Assembly: GCA_004431415.1 (NCBI GenBank)
Contig: QPMI01000523.1
Location: 1-64,000, forward strand
Direction: 5' to 3'
Length of the DNA stretch: 64,000 nucleotides
Origin: Cyanophora paradoxa
Lineage: Eukaryota; Glaucocystophyceae; Cyanophorales; Cyanophoraceae
Shown here: positions 10,412-22,061 of the stretch, in pieces
Numbering within the stretch: the stretch's first letter is position 1
Layout: every line of letters starts with the position of its first letter
The notes under the pieces: generated by a model
The model's input: only the letters and a program-made list of their open reading frames with translations
Database searches by the model: none
Told to the model about the DNA's origin: nothing
Position numbers and translations under genes: made by a program

Positions 10412-13400
10412 ATGATCATGAGCTTGAGGTTGATCACGATCGCGTGCTTCCTACTTTGCGTTTGGCCATGCATTTGCAGCGGTGAGTAATAATAACACTG
10501 AGTATACGTACACCGTGGCACGTGCTATAGCTCCCAATCCGCGCGCGGCCGCTATCGATCATGTGCATGTATCAATCCGATGCAGCGGCGCCGGCGTACA
10601 CCGGTACCGCGTCGGTGCAGGTCTCCGCGGTCGGCAGGGGGAGGCTGGTCGCGTGCACGTGGACCGCCTCCACCCCGGTTGTCCGCGACGCGAGCAGCTG
10701 CTGGTACGTGGGAATCGAATCACAGTCGAACATGGGAATTTTTCTGGTGCGAATGCGAGCGCGCGCGTGCGCGTTACGCGCGCGTGCGCGTGCGCGCAGT
10801 CGAGTGCAAGTTAAATTTCGAGCCCATGATCGTGCAAATGGTGCAGGTGCCGACTATTACCGACTGTTTTGAGGCTGGATCTACATCGGGAACAGAATGG
10901 TTGAGAATTCCAGATAGCCTCGCCGATGCTCCAGATGGACTGTACATCTGTACCTTGGTAGGACCCAATGACCAATGGATGGCGTCCAGCGGCGCATTCT
11001 CGATCTCAAGCAATGGTCCGCGATGCATACAATTGCGAAGCTACCCCATTGTAGTTTCTGTTCATTTGACATTTATTCTTGCAGCATACGAAGTCGCTCA
11101 CTTGGGCCGTGGATCTGGACCTTTATATGTCGGCGGCTCAATCTCTTGCGCGTGGACTGCTTACCCTCCGATCAACGCCGAGGAGGCAGGAGTGGACTTC
11201 TTCGCGGCTCTACTGATCATGTGTCCAGGGGAGACTTTGAATTCGCAATGTAAGTCTCTGACTCCATTCACATTTCAGGTATGATTATGAATTGTGGAAT
11301 TGAGTATTTGACTGGCCAGGGCACTTAAGCTTGAGGTTATATTTACCGTGCGCAGCTGGAGGCGAAGGAGGTGAACGGCACAGTAATCGACAGTCCAAAG
11401 TTTGCCTCGCCGGTCGGCAGAAACGGCACAGTCGTAGTGCACCCGGTTGGGGACGAGCAGCCGGGACAGTACCGCTGCGCTCTTCTCTGGGTTAGAAATT
11501 CACAGGCCTGGCCTGCTAATGGAGAGATTTTAAGAAACGTCGTGAGGTATTCTCAACCATTTCAAGTTTACCGTGCGCTTTGGATTCATAGTAGACCCGT
11601 TCTGGAATACTCACAGAAGTTTGTTTGCGCTGTGCTCGTTTTGTTTGTTTTCAACAGCGGCGGAATACAGCGTCTCCATCTCGCTTCCAAGCGAGCCTGA
11701 TCCTCAATTATATGCGAAGGGGATGACGTCAATTACATGCACTTGGTCAGCACTGCCCCTTCCAAGGAGCCGGATCACCGCAGCTGAATGCACCTACCTC
11801 AACCTTATAAAAACAGCACCCACGGAAACAAGTTTGGTGGTCAGCATACATGTATCAGTGCACGTGGCGCTGGTGTAATTCCTTAACGCGTTTTTCCTGT
11901 CGCAGGATGAATCTGATTGCTTGAATTCATCGAGTCCGGCGAAGATCAATTTCTTTGTGGCTTTTTCTGATCTGCCCGAGACGTACGAGGTGCTCTTGTA
12001 CAACTGGCACATTGATTCTCAATCATACAACAACGGCCAACTTCAGCTGTTTGAACACGATAAACTTCTTGCACGCAGCCCTTCAATCGCTGTCTTGGCT
12101 CCTCCCTACCGATTTTCCGTCAACGCATCGAATCTAAACGCTGGGCAGTGGATCAGCCGTGGGGGCCTACATGTTGGTATCGGCGACTGCACTTGGGAGT
12201 CGAACAGGCCCATGGCCATTCCGGGCGCTTCATCAACCGTTTCAGAGTGCTTCCTCGTTGACATCATAAGCGATCAAGAGCCAGCTACTATCGCTTATTC
12301 GAATGTTCGGGCATGCTTCTTTTTACGATTAAAGCTTAGACTGCTTCTTCTTGGCCGAGACTGATTCACGCGCCTGTAGGAGTCTGACTGTCTGACGAGT
12401 ACAAAAAATGTTCTTCGAATCCGGGATACCATTTCTTTCACAATCCGATTCTTGAATACGACCTTTAACCCATTCCGGTGCCGTGTTTTGTCAAGAAAAA
12501 AGTCGACGTCAACGCTCATAACGCAAACATTTGAGACTGTAGCGTCCAGCTCACCATTTCGTATTATCGGTGCGATTCTTTTTCGTCAAAAACAAATGAA
12601 AGCATTTGTATTTAAGCTCGATCGTAAATTTCATTGTTGAATGACGATGGAATTCGCGAACAGCCCCTGCGTATTCTGTCCAACTTGTGACTACCAATTC
12701 CGCGATCGAGGCCGGAGAGGCGGTGACATGTTCGTGGTCGCTGAACGCAGCCGCGGTCTCCGATCGGTTCAGCAGCTGTCTGATCGTTGCAATCTACGCG
12801 ACCTCGGCTTCTGACACCAGCGCGCCTCGATACGTGCGTAATGTAAATTATCATGCTCAACGAGAACTAAAATAGACGCTTCTTTGCAATTGCCCTTGTT
12901 GTCGTTCAGGGAAAGTCGGGCTGCTTGAAAATGACCGCTCCGACGTCGGCGAGCTTCGTGCTGGAGGGGCGGGAGTCCTTGACGGGCCCCTCGAGCTCCG
13001 ATCTGGCCTCACTTGGGGCTGCCTCCAAATTCTACGAATGCAGGCTAATTTCTTCAACTACGCCATCGGGAACAACAACGATATATGCATCGTTGGCAGT
13101 CTCGACAGATCAGTTTTTCATGAAAGGGCTACCAACGTTTTCGGTCACCGGGACTCTGCTTGGCCTCAACGCAAGATATATGACGACGGCAGCAGGGGGA
13201 AGCATAACGTGCAAGTAAGCCAGCCTTAGTTCGAATTCAACCTCAGAATCTATTAGCTAGATCTGATTCCGCGGGCACGTGCACTCATGATCAGGTGGAT
13301 TATCGACGGAACGCGCCCAAGTGCAGCGTCGGCAAATGGCGCCTGCTACTTTTCCGCTATTTCTATCAAGGGCAGCTCCCCGGACTCGTACTTATCCGAG

Positions 13401-14812
13401 GTGAGCGCTGCAACTTTCCGAGTTCTGTGCGTCATTTCGAGTCCAACAGTAATGCAGACTGGGACGGCCTGCGTTTCCGTGCCCCAAGAGAGCTCGAGGC
13501 TGACAGAAACAGCTGTGATCCCAATCCCAACCAAGGCCGCAGCGGGCACATACGAGTGCCGCTTCCTTTTCAAGTCGAGCCCCACCGGGGCGGCCTCCAC
13601 CGTGGCGTCAACATCCTCGTTCACGATCCTGCGTGCGCCTGCAGCTGCTGTTGTACGGCTTGCCGCGCCTGCAGTTGCAGCTAAAACCTCAGTTATGCAC
13701 TCGCAGAGCGCCCAGGAAGTCTGGTAATTAACACGACTGCGCAACCTCTACTGACATTCTCCTCGAGTTCTGCATCAAAATCCAAATGTACGCTCTTCAT
13801 CAATTTACGCATTCTACGCTCCTACGCTGCGAAATACTTCTACTAATCGCGCTGCTTCGAGCAGATGTGGTCACGCTCAAGCTTGACGGCGATTACGCCA
13901 CTTTTGTGCTGCTTTATGGGAGCGCTCACTTGAAGAACATCGTATTTAACAGTTTGAAATCGGGGCTCGCCGCTCTCTCTGCCGATTGGATGGTGCGCGT
14001 TCAAAGACTGGATTCGAGTCAATAAATGTAAATCGCATATGAGTTTAACGTGAAACAGATCGATGACGTGGGCGAGGGGAGCGTCCGCATTTCCATAGCG
14101 ACGTCCAGCAGCTCCTCTGATAAGGTCGAAGCCGCGCTCCGGGACTCGCTCGGCGGGGCCGGGGGGCGATCCTTCATGGGCCTCCCCGTGCTGTCCCTCA
14201 CGAACCCCGCCGGGAATTCGGTCCTGGTCGCGCCGATCACGTTCGATTCGAATTCGCGGCCGTTCACTCCGCCAGTGGACACACCCTTGGGCTCCGGCTC
14301 CGGCTCGATCGCAAGTGGTGGATACACCGGATATACCCCCCAGGCCCCTAAGATAACGATACCGACTTTCTCAGGCAAGATCTTCCAATTGCAACCGCCG
14401 GGGAATATTAATCCTTAAATTTCTCAAATTATTCTTATTCCGCAGAGAAGACTCCCGATGTCCCGAACGTAAAGATAATTGCAATTGCTGCGTCGGCAGG
14501 GTAAGATCAGGTTTATAATCGATTGCACTGCATTTTTACAATTGACTTTCTGTTTCCTGGCGCAGAGTCTCGGCGATCACAGGGGCGATTGCCGGGCTGA
14601 TCGTGCGGAGGCGGCGGCTGGCGCGCATGCGGCGCGTGGCGATCGGGCAGATGCCAGTCTCGCCCGCGTCGCCCCCGGCCTCCCTCCTCGTCCTCGGCTC
14701 CGCGTCCGTCTCCGCAAACTACAAGGTCGGAGTCGGCGCCGGCCAGCCGCAATACGTGGCGAGCCCGATGCTGGCGCGCGCCCCGGCACCGGCAGCGGTA
14801 CCGGACGTCTGA
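10412..14812 (+). CDS. Secreted/single-pass membrane protein with Ig-like repeats (multi-exon)
   Basis: This appears to be a type I surface protein. The first exon encodes a clear signal peptide (MSLRLITIACFLLCVWPCIC) and ends at a GTGAGT donor near 10481. Following exons encode repeated beta-rich modules with a recurrent first-strand pattern (RLVACTWTAS, GSISCAWTAYP, TSITCTWSALP, AVTCSWSLN, GSITCKW). They also have a late YxC pattern (GLYICTLV, GQYRCALLW, FYECRLIS, TYECRFLF). These Cys pairs fit Ig-like sandwiches, about five to six of them. Near the end, VKIIAIAASAG plus an ITGAIAGLIV segment is followed by RRRRLARMRR, a likely membrane anchor with a basic cytoplasmic tail, then the stop at 14810-14812. 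Exon limits are approximate. I recognise no named orthologue; adhesion or recognition is only an inference. Confidence 0.65.
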
Positions 14813-15702
14813 TCATTATCCGTTCGCCACCGCGCGCGCCTGTTTCGGCTTCGGGCATTCTAGAAGAAGGCCGGATCTTCCTTTGCGCGAAGAAGGTTTT
14901 AAGAGGTAGTAATTGTTTCACCGTTTAGGTTGCCTAGAAGAAGAAGAGACCGGCCGCGCGGATTGTAGTTAGTGTTCATGAACGACGAATTTCAGGGAGA
15001 CTCGACCGCAGAACCAACTTGCAACAAAGAACGTCGACGTTGGGCCGATTTGTAATTTACGTAGATCGCGGTACCTATTGAACTCGGCCTAGATCTTGTA
15101 CAAGTCGACTCGGCGAGATTCAAATGATGGCCGTAATGATAATTTAACAGATAGCGATTGTACAGAACTGGCCCCCTTTGGTACTTTGGTATGATCACGG
15201 TACCTATTTCACTTGGTGTATACGTAGCTTTGGTCGAAATTGTTGAAGCTTTGCAGATAGCGAGTGTACAGATTTTGAACTGCAGCTGGCCCCCGGCACT
15301 CTAAATTTGGTAGAACAGAACTAAGTATACATTGGCTCGCGAGCCGGCTATAACTAGCTATATAGCCGAGCCCCGACGTCGAGTTAACTGAAATGAAATC
15401 TACTTGCGTTGCAATTCTCTTGCAAATAGCGGAGCTGGAGCTTTTTATATTTCAAGATGAAACCGACCGCGTTTTATATTTTATTTTTTTCTACACGCGC
15501 ATAAATTCTTTGGATCCAATAAGACATGACGTTCCTCACACGGAGCGTGCTAGCGTGCTAGCGCTGCAGGCCTGCTGCTTCACGGGCCTGCTGCGCCGGC
15601 GCGCAAGGCGATCTGAACGCTTGGGCCGGCGCGGGCTTGCGGCTCGGGGGGGGAGCGAGCGGGGGGGGGGGGGGGGGGGGGGGGCGGGGCGGGGCGGGCC
15701 CT
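14813..15702. other. Intergenic DNA between convergent genes
   Basis: It is AT-richer than its neighbours, with a near-repeat of ACAGATAGCGATTGTACAGA-type sequence at about 15146 and 15254. A long poly-G run lies at about 15660-15684. No coding signal was recognised. It should hold the 3' ends of the Ig-like and the SMCHD1-like transcripts. Confidence 0.4.
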
Positions 15703-18700
15703 CTAGCGGTTTGCCTTCTTGGGGCGCTTGGCCGGCCGCTCCTTCGGCTGGGACCCGGACCCCCCGGGGGCCCCGTCGCCCGCCCGCTTGCCGCTGGGGG
15801 CGCTTTTCGCAGCCCCGCGGCCCTTCGAAGTCGCGGGCGCCTCTTTGCGGCTGAGCGCGCACCGCCAAGTCAGGCCAGGATGAGGAGAAGCCGATATCGA
15901 AATTAAAGCCCGATGGTGAAGAGCTGAGGTATATGGACGCGCACCGCGAGCTCGAGTTGGAGGCGCGGGCGCCGGCCTTGGCGGCGGCGGCGGCGGCGCC
16001 TTCGTCGTCGTCCGAGGGGGCACCTCCTCCTCCTCCAGATCTCCCGCGTCGCCGCCGCCCGGCGCCTCCACCATCGCGGCGTCCTCGCCATGCGCCCCGC
16101 CGGCGCCGGAGGGACCGGCCGCAGGCGGCGGGGCCGGCGCGATGCGCTCGCTGAGCCGCGCGAATTCAGCCTCCTTCGCGTCCAGCGCCCGCTTCAGGTT
16201 GGCGAGGCCGCTCGCCGCCGCCGTGTAGGCGGCGGCCGCCCCCTGCAGCTCCCGCTCCGCTTCCGCTGCGCTTTTCTGCGAGGAGCGCGAATTCAATTTA
16301 TGATAACAATTTATTTACATGTAAGCCGGCACATCGATTTACAAATTAGAGCTTCGAGCCGCACCTGTTTGTCGACGAGGGACGCGAGGAAATCGACGCG
16401 GGCGGCGAGCCTGGCGTGCGCGGGGCGCCTGCGGCCGGGGAGGACGGCGAAGCAGGGGAAGTTCTCGCCGGGGCTGATCGGGTCCCCGCCCAGCGTCTGG
16501 ACGTCGCCGCGCGGGATGACGCGCAGGCCGACCAGCACGCGCTCCCCGGCCCGCTCCTCCACCTGCATCGCCGCCAGCTGCGCCCGCCGCGGCGTGTCGC
16601 GGTCGGCGGACTCGGACGCCGGTACCGGCGGGGGGTCGGGTCGGAGCGGGGCGCACGGCGCGGGAGATGGTGCCCTTGAGGTGCTCGCGCAGGTAGCGGT
16701 CCATGTCCTCCTCGCTCTCGAAGAGGACGCTGTCCTTGAGCACGCGGTACCAGTACGTGCCCCGCAGCTCCCGCCCCTCCGGCGCCCGCTGCGGCAAAGG
16801 AGCTAGGGTTAAACATTGGAACTCCGGGAGGGTGCTCGAGTGTCGAGATCAAGCTTAAGGTTCGAAAAGGGAAGACAGAAAAGGCGCGCAAACAAGGCAG
16901 GAAGCTCAAAGTCGTGCTGCGATGCAATCGCAGCGCCAACGCACCGGGTGGAGGGCGTTGACCATGTAGCGGCCGCGGTAGCGCTCCGGGATGGGCTCGA
17001 ACTCGACGGGGTCGGCGAGGTGCCGCTCCGGGCCCGACACGGGCCGCCCCGCCCCGTAGAAGAGGCGCCCGTCCGTCGAGGCGATGGGGAAGGCCGCAAG
17101 ACCCTTAAACCTGCGCAACCACCAACGTCGACGCGCCGGTGCTCAGCCGACGTCGTCGAAATGCTCGCGTGCGCACCGCCTCGAATTCTCGACCGCCCGC
17201 ACGTGCTCCTGCGTCGCAAATATCGCCGCCTGCTCGCGTACGAGTGCATCGGGATATCGATATCGGCTTCGAACTAATCGAGCGCCAACATGCATATGGG
17301 AGCTCGAGGGCACCTCCATGCGCTTGCGGCCGATGAAGCGCGCGATCGCCTGCGACTCGAGAAGGCCCTCCGCGGCGGCGAGGTCCGCGGCGATCCCGAC
17401 GAGGCCCGGGATCGGGTGCTTCTTGTGCGCCTCCCGCGCCCGCACCGCCGGCGCGGAGAATACGCTCGCCGGCCGGCCCTCCGGATCCTCCTGCTCCAGC
17501 CGCTCCTTCGCATCCTGCGCGCCGGAGCGTAAACGTGACTGGCTGCACAAATATAGAATCCTTAAGCTTAAAGAATAATCTCGCCTGCAGCTCTTTTAGC
17601 TTGGTCTCCGCCCAGTCGCCGCTCGGGCCGTTGGCGCCGGCAGCCGCCGGCCACTCCTCGCCCAGGCTACCCGGGCCGCGCTTGATCAGGGCCGCCTTTC
17701 CGGCTCTCGCATCCTTCAGCTTGCCTTCCCATTCCGCCTTGCTCTTCTCGGCCTGCGCGCGGTTCAATCTACATGTACATGTACAGGCGGCATCGCAATT
17801 GAACAATTAATATTGCAAGGGACCTGGTCGAGCGCGGAGGCAGCCGCCTCTTCTTCTCTGCGGAGGGCGGCGATATCTTCCCCGAGCTGCAAGCACTTCG
17901 CCCGGTCCGCCTCTACGAAGAAAGCCCCAGACCATGATCAGGCGCAGGGATGCAAATGGACGATTCCAGTGAAACGGATTCGCACCGCTAACGAAGGAGA
18001 CACGCTGCTTGTCGACCGTGAACTCCGGAACGTTGTCGCCGGACACCGTGAAGCGCAGCCGGTACTGCGTGCTGCTGGGCGCCTGCACGCGTTCGCGCGC
18101 GCACTGTCAGCAATTCTTAAGCTAGATCTAGAGGGCGCAGCTGCAGATAAGGCTTTAGAATGGCTCAATTAAAAATGGTTTGAATTCGTATTTACGTTGT
18201 GTTTGAGGGGGAAGCCCTCGAAGACGGCGGGGCCCTCGGGCCCCTCGTAGACGCGCCCGTCGGCGCACAGGACGAGGCCGCCGGGGTCGCCCTCCAGCGC
18301 GATCGTCATCATGACGTCGAGGGCCTGTCGCGCGCGGTTGCCGTGCGCGTCGACCACGCTGGCGTGGAGGGTCGGGACGGGCTGGCGGCTTTCCAGCGCG
18401 AGGTGCTGCGTCTCGGCGAGCTCGACGCCCACAGGGGGGCCTGCCGGTGCGCCCGCAGTCAGGGACTTCGAATTAATTTCAACGCCGAGAACTCGGGGGG
18501 GTCAATCGCGGGCGGACCCGGGGAGACGTGCAGCGTCGCGACCTTCCACCCCTCGCCGCGCTCGCCGATCGCAGCCTCCTCGCCCTGGCGCCCCGCCTCC
18601 GGGGCCACGTAGAGGTAGTACGTGCCGGCGACCTTCGGCGCCGCCGCGCCCTGGAAGGCGTAGGCGATCCCGCCGCCGGCCCCCTCGCCGCCCGACGCAG

Positions 18701-20205
18701 ACGGGCTGCCCGGCACGCTCTCCATGCTGACGCGGCGGGAGAGCACGGCGGGCTGTCCCCGGGGGGCCGGCGTGGCGGTGAGGAGGAGCGACGCCCCTTC
18801 GGGGAGAACGAAGGGCTTCTGGTCTAGCTTCTCGCCGGGTGCGGGCGTGCAGAGAGCTTCCGAAAAGAGGCGAACCTGCTCTGAATGTTGGCGAAATGAA
18901 CTATCAATTCAAAACGAATGAAGGCATCGCATACCCGCAGCGCCAAAGGATCGCCCGCGGAGGCCTCGATGACGGGGCCAATCTTCTTGTCGTGCTTCAC
19001 CGGGGGGTCGCACGCGTCGTCGACCAAATGGGCCTCTCCAAAGACTGTCGTGCTCGGCTTGACCGCCATTACGAATTCAGCCTGAGACAGAGCCAGCGCA
19101 ACGCGTCAAAGACACTGTTGCCGAATTGCGCGAAGAATTATGAGAACAACGCGACCGCACACCGAGAGATCTTCAAGACCGGCCCCGTCCAAATCGACCC
19201 GAACTCGGACGCCGTTTGCCGCAACATGCGACAGTCGGTGCGAAACGCTGCAGTCCAACTTGTAGCCCGCGAAGTCAGCCTTGCCGTGATGGAATTGTGC
19301 CGTGCCAGGCCCAACAGCCCGCCACCGCAGGTTTGATCCATCGCTGTCCACCGTCATCGTGACTTTCGCCGTGCCTGTCCTCAGCGCAGAGTGTAAGACA
19401 CGGCGCAGGCGCGCCGTCAAGCCGCAGGGGATGCAAGGAGTGCACCGTTGAATCGGGTGACGGCATCGTACTCGTCGAGGAGGACGAGGGCGACGCGGAC
19501 GAGCTCGCCGTTCTTGACTTCCAGCCTGCAGTGCTCATTCGAAATCCCCTGAGAGTCCGGCTTCATAAACGCCAGCTTCTTGGGCGGGCCTGCAAGGATA
19601 CCGCGATGTCAGAGCTCGAGCAAACTCGAATCCTGCAGCGGCCGAGATCGGGCGAGCTGCGAGCTGCGATATTGAACGGGCGAGCCGCGGATGATGGGGC
19701 GCACCAGGGACGATGGTGAGGGCGACGGAGAGCGGCCGGCCGATGGAATTCGAGGACCCGTCGGCGTCGGAGAGAGCGGTGACTTCCAGCGTGACCTCGT
19801 CGTCGAGGGCGCCCGGGCCGTGCCTGTAGAGGGCCCAGCCGTCCACCTCCGCCTCGCCGTCCTCGTCCGTTTTCGCCGAGGTCTCGTGAATCGATTGCGC
19901 TTGTCCTGGCGAGGGATTTCACTGTACAGCTCTGAGAAACCACGCGAAAATCCCATACCATTCTTAAAGGTGAAGCCTGCGCCTTCTGGAAGGCGAAGGG
20001 CGAAGCGGAACGTCCGGTGAGCGCACGGGTCGCCGGCCTTGGTGAGCACCTGCGCGGGAGGGTGCACGGCTATTATTAGGGGCGGCCGCGGCACGGGTGC
20101 GCAATATTTGTGCGAAAGCGACGTCGACCTTCACGGCGAGAGCGCTGCCCGAGCCTAGCTCGACGTCGACTGTCTCGCTGATGGCCTTGACCTCGTTCGG
20201 AATGT
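15703..20205 (-). CDS. SMCHD1/GMI1-like protein, C-terminal part (continues from 47079-54100)
   Basis: These are the 3' exons of a chromatin-type GHKL-ATPase/SMC-hinge gene split by the viral insertion. The first exon after the insertion starts at 20205 (IPNEVKAISETVDVELGS). Exons down to about 17800 encode Ig-like beta-sandwich repeats with VLTKAGDPCAHRTF and VVDAHGNRARQALD motifs, as in the middle of SMCHD1. From about 17540 the hinge region appears (GLVGIAADLAAAEGLL, QAIARFIGRKRMEV, EQAAIFATQEHVRAVE, RYRGRYMVNALHPV, GTYWYRVLKDSVLFES). A coiled coil (AEAERELQ ... AKEAEFARLSERI) and a basic tail (PAKRPKKANR), probably a nuclear signal, end at the stop 15703-15705. In plants and animals this family acts in DNA repair or silencing. 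The role here is inferred; exon ends are approximate. Confidence 0.7.
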
Positions 20206-20206
20206 C

Positions 20207-20214
20207 TGGTGAAA
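20207..20214. repeat. Target-site duplication, left copy (TGGTGAAA)
   Basis: The octamer TGGTGAAA directly precedes the left TIR and recurs directly after the right TIR at 46989-46996. On the minus strand its last base plus the next G form the AG of a 3' splice site. Confidence 0.9.
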
Positions 20215-20496
20215 CACATAGTAAAATGCGGAGTTTTAACCCTCGGCTTAATCTTAATTGATTTTGTTGATATATCTCGTATATTCTATTTCAATCAATC
20301 GATAATCTGTGTATATCTTATCGAATATTCATTTATTTCGATTATTTTGTATTCTTTTCGATATTTTATCGTAAATTTCTCTTATTTTCCGATTAGTCTT
20401 ACTGAGTTAATCGATAATCTGTATATATTTCCGAATAATATAACTGAATCTCAATTAGATCTTGCCTCTGGTTAAAACTCCGCATTTTACTATGTG
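20215..20496. repeat. Palindromic cap inside the left TIR
   Basis: The terminal 27 bases (20215-20241) recur as a perfect inverted copy at 20470-20496, ending GCATTTTACTATGTG. They enclose about 228 bases of AT-rich DNA. Each element end can therefore fold on itself. This could be a hairpin-end, resolution or priming structure; the role is unknown. Confidence 0.85.
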
Positions 20497-20728
20497 TGAT
20501 TGGTCTGTTTGTTAATTGATTTAATCGATATTATATTCATGTACTTTCTCGATTAAATTTAATTAAATTTAATTCATTTAATCGGAAATATATCGCTAAA
20601 CTCGATTAAGATCCATAAAAGATTCATTTGTTAAATAAAACAAATCGATCTCTTATTGAATTCAATCGTAATTATACATGAAACTTATATGATTTTATCA
20701 TTGTTTTGTTGAGTCTAAGGGGGGACCC

Positions 20729-21019
20729 TTAGGATTTTTGAAATAATTGGGTGTGACAGGTGTGACAGGTGTGACAGGTCCATCCCAAGGAAAGTCCTAG
20801 TGAGAAATTGATTTTGAAAATCCACGGGATAGACCTGTCACACCTGTCACACAAACCATATTCAGTAAGGACCTCATATATTGGTAAAATCTCAGTGTTA
20901 GTTGGTGTAGTTGATTCAAAAAATGCATTTATACTCTGATTCATTGTTATTTCCTGTGAAATTTGAGTCAACTCAACCCACTTAGTCAACCCTTGCATTG
21001 AATTCGTAACAAAATCCAT
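20729..21019 (-). CDS. Small ORF in the left TIR, 96 residues (doubtful)
   Basis: The ORF MDFVTNSMQGLTKWVELTQ... is present in both TIR copies with one residue different. Its C-terminal CDRCDRS and CHTCHTCHTQ are simply the translated 10-bp iterons. Because TIRs are conserved for other reasons, coding is uncertain. Confidence 0.3.
   Translation of the reverse strand: MDFVTNSMQGLTKWVELTQISQEITMNQSINAFFESTTPTNTEILPIYEVLTEYGLCDRCDRSIPWIFKINFSLGLSLGWTCHTCHTCHTQLFQKS
20751..20852. repeat. 102-bp iteron hairpin, left TIR copy
   Basis: Three copies of GTGTGACAGG, a spacer of about 54 bases, then two copies of CCTGTCACAC. Homologous units lie at 38614-38715 and 46351-46452. It is a candidate replication origin, protein-binding array or terminator. 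Confidence 0.88.
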
Positions 21020-21072
21020 ATACTTTTACTACTTTTACGATTAATATGAGTCAACCTTGAGTCCACTTAAAT

Positions 21073-21344
21073 ATAAATATAATATAATAGGGGGAATCAA
21101 GGGGAGATGCTGAGTGTTATTGTAAGGAAATCGAATAGTATTCGAAATACTTGACATTGCTTAATGTAGGGTGCATTCATATTTCGGCTACATCATACAG
21201 TAGAATTCTATTGTAACAAAAGCTACTGTAGAAAGAAAATCATTGTAGAAAGCTATTGTAGGAAAGGATATATTATATCCTTTTTTAACGATTGCCATTG
21301 TAATAAAAAAGGTAAATTACCCTGTTTATCATTATAGAAACCCA
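21073..21344. other. Non-coding AT-rich gap next to the left TIR
   Basis: It contains degenerate repeats of CTACTGTAGAAAG / CTATTGTAGGAAAG type (about 21220-21265). No gene was recognised. It lies 3' of the decarboxylase gene. Confidence 0.4.
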
Positions 21345-21743
21345 TCAAAACGGGAATCTATCATGTTTATGTCTCTCAGTCTTCTCAAATGTTAAGAAAT
21401 TCATTGTTTTATCGATCTCATCTGCAACTGCTTGTGTTTTATGCTGAGCTTCTTTACCACAACTGAATATATCAATTGCTAACATGCCTTCATTGGAATA
21501 ACAATGAGCTGTGCAATGGCTTTCATCTAATAGCAGAACCAATGCAAAACCAGGAGGTGATAGTTTGCCATCAAATATCTCACAATGCTTATGAACAATC
21601 CTAATACCTTGTCTCAATACTGCTTGTTCAAGGGTTCCCATAATCCAATTACCTAGGAAGCTAACATGCTCATAACCTGTTGCTATAGCTGATTTAGCCT
21701 TGTAATCAAGCATAACATGAAAGCCTCTGTATTTAGTCTCCAT
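21345..21743 (-). CDS. speD: S-adenosylmethionine decarboxylase, SpeD type
   Basis: This 132-residue protein would convert S-adenosylmethionine to the aminopropyl donor for spermidine synthesis in the infected cell's cytosol. The key block LLLDESHCTAHCYSNEG followed by LAIDIFSCG carries the self-cleaving Glu-Ser-His site (the Ser becomes the pyruvoyl group), the following His and the catalytic Cys. The length equals the short bacterial/archaeal proenzymes, not the long eukaryotic ones, suggesting a bacterial or viral origin. It is the last gene of a tight minus-strand array. Polyamines can neutralise packaged DNA, so a virion or replication role is plausible but inferred. Confidence 0.85.
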   Translation of the reverse strand: METKYRGFHVMLDYKAKSAIATGYEHVSFLGNWIMGTLEQAVLRQGIRIVHKHCEIFDGKLSPPGFALVLLLDESHCTAHCYSNEGMLAIDIFSCGKEAQHKTQAVADEIDKTMNFLTFEKTERHKHDRFPF

Positions 21744-21766
21744 TAAGAATACCTTAGAAAAATTAA

Positions 21767-22039
21767 CTAGTCAAACCTAATGCAAATATCCCTATACTCT
21801 ACTCTGATTGATGAAGTAGCTCTTTTCCTGTGTGCTTGACTCTTTCTTTTGTTACAGTCCCTGCAACCTGATCCCTTCACATGATTAAAGGGATAGGTAA
21901 GGATCACCTTATTACACTGCAAACATCTCACAGATACTTTCTCTTGAGCTTTGATGTAATGTGTCTCACTGTAATCGAATTTATCTTTACCATGAACTGT
22001 CATAGCAGCATCAATAAACTTTTTTGTTTTACTATCCAT
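21767..22039 (-). CDS. Small zinc-ribbon protein, solo module
   Basis: This 90-residue protein has one module of the kind repeated at 35170-36101: FIDAAMTVHGKDKFDYSETHYIKAQEKVSVRC, then CLQC and CRDC. The CxxC pairs suggest a zinc ribbon. Modules of this type often sit beside VSR-like or HNH nucleases in viruses and phages; here the nuclease domain is absent. It may be a truncated paralogue. It lies in the minus-strand array 23 bp from both neighbours. Confidence 0.6.
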   Translation of the reverse strand: MDSKTKKFIDAAMTVHGKDKFDYSETHYIKAQEKVSVRCLQCNKVILTYPFNHVKGSGCRDCNKRKSQAHRKRATSSIRVEYRDICIRFD

Positions 22040-22061
22040 ACTCTATATATAACCAATATTC

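Larger units (their letters stand above)
20215..21072 (+). repeat. Left terminal inverted repeat, 858 bp
   Basis: It matches the reverse complement of 46131-46988 with only a few differences seen by eye, one of which changes a codon in the small ORF it carries. It starts CACATAGTAAAATGCGG. Similarity fades after 21072, with a short patchy match to about 21113. Confidence 0.92.

Noticed and set aside
20209-20475. 88-residue ORF at each element end
   Set aside because: It starts in host target DNA and runs through the palindromic cap. The composition is AT-driven, and the reading frame exists only because the TIR is repeated.
20751-20852. CRISPR array from the 10-bp repeats
   Set aside because: Units are too short and contiguous, there are no spacers between them, and they are arranged as an inverted pair.
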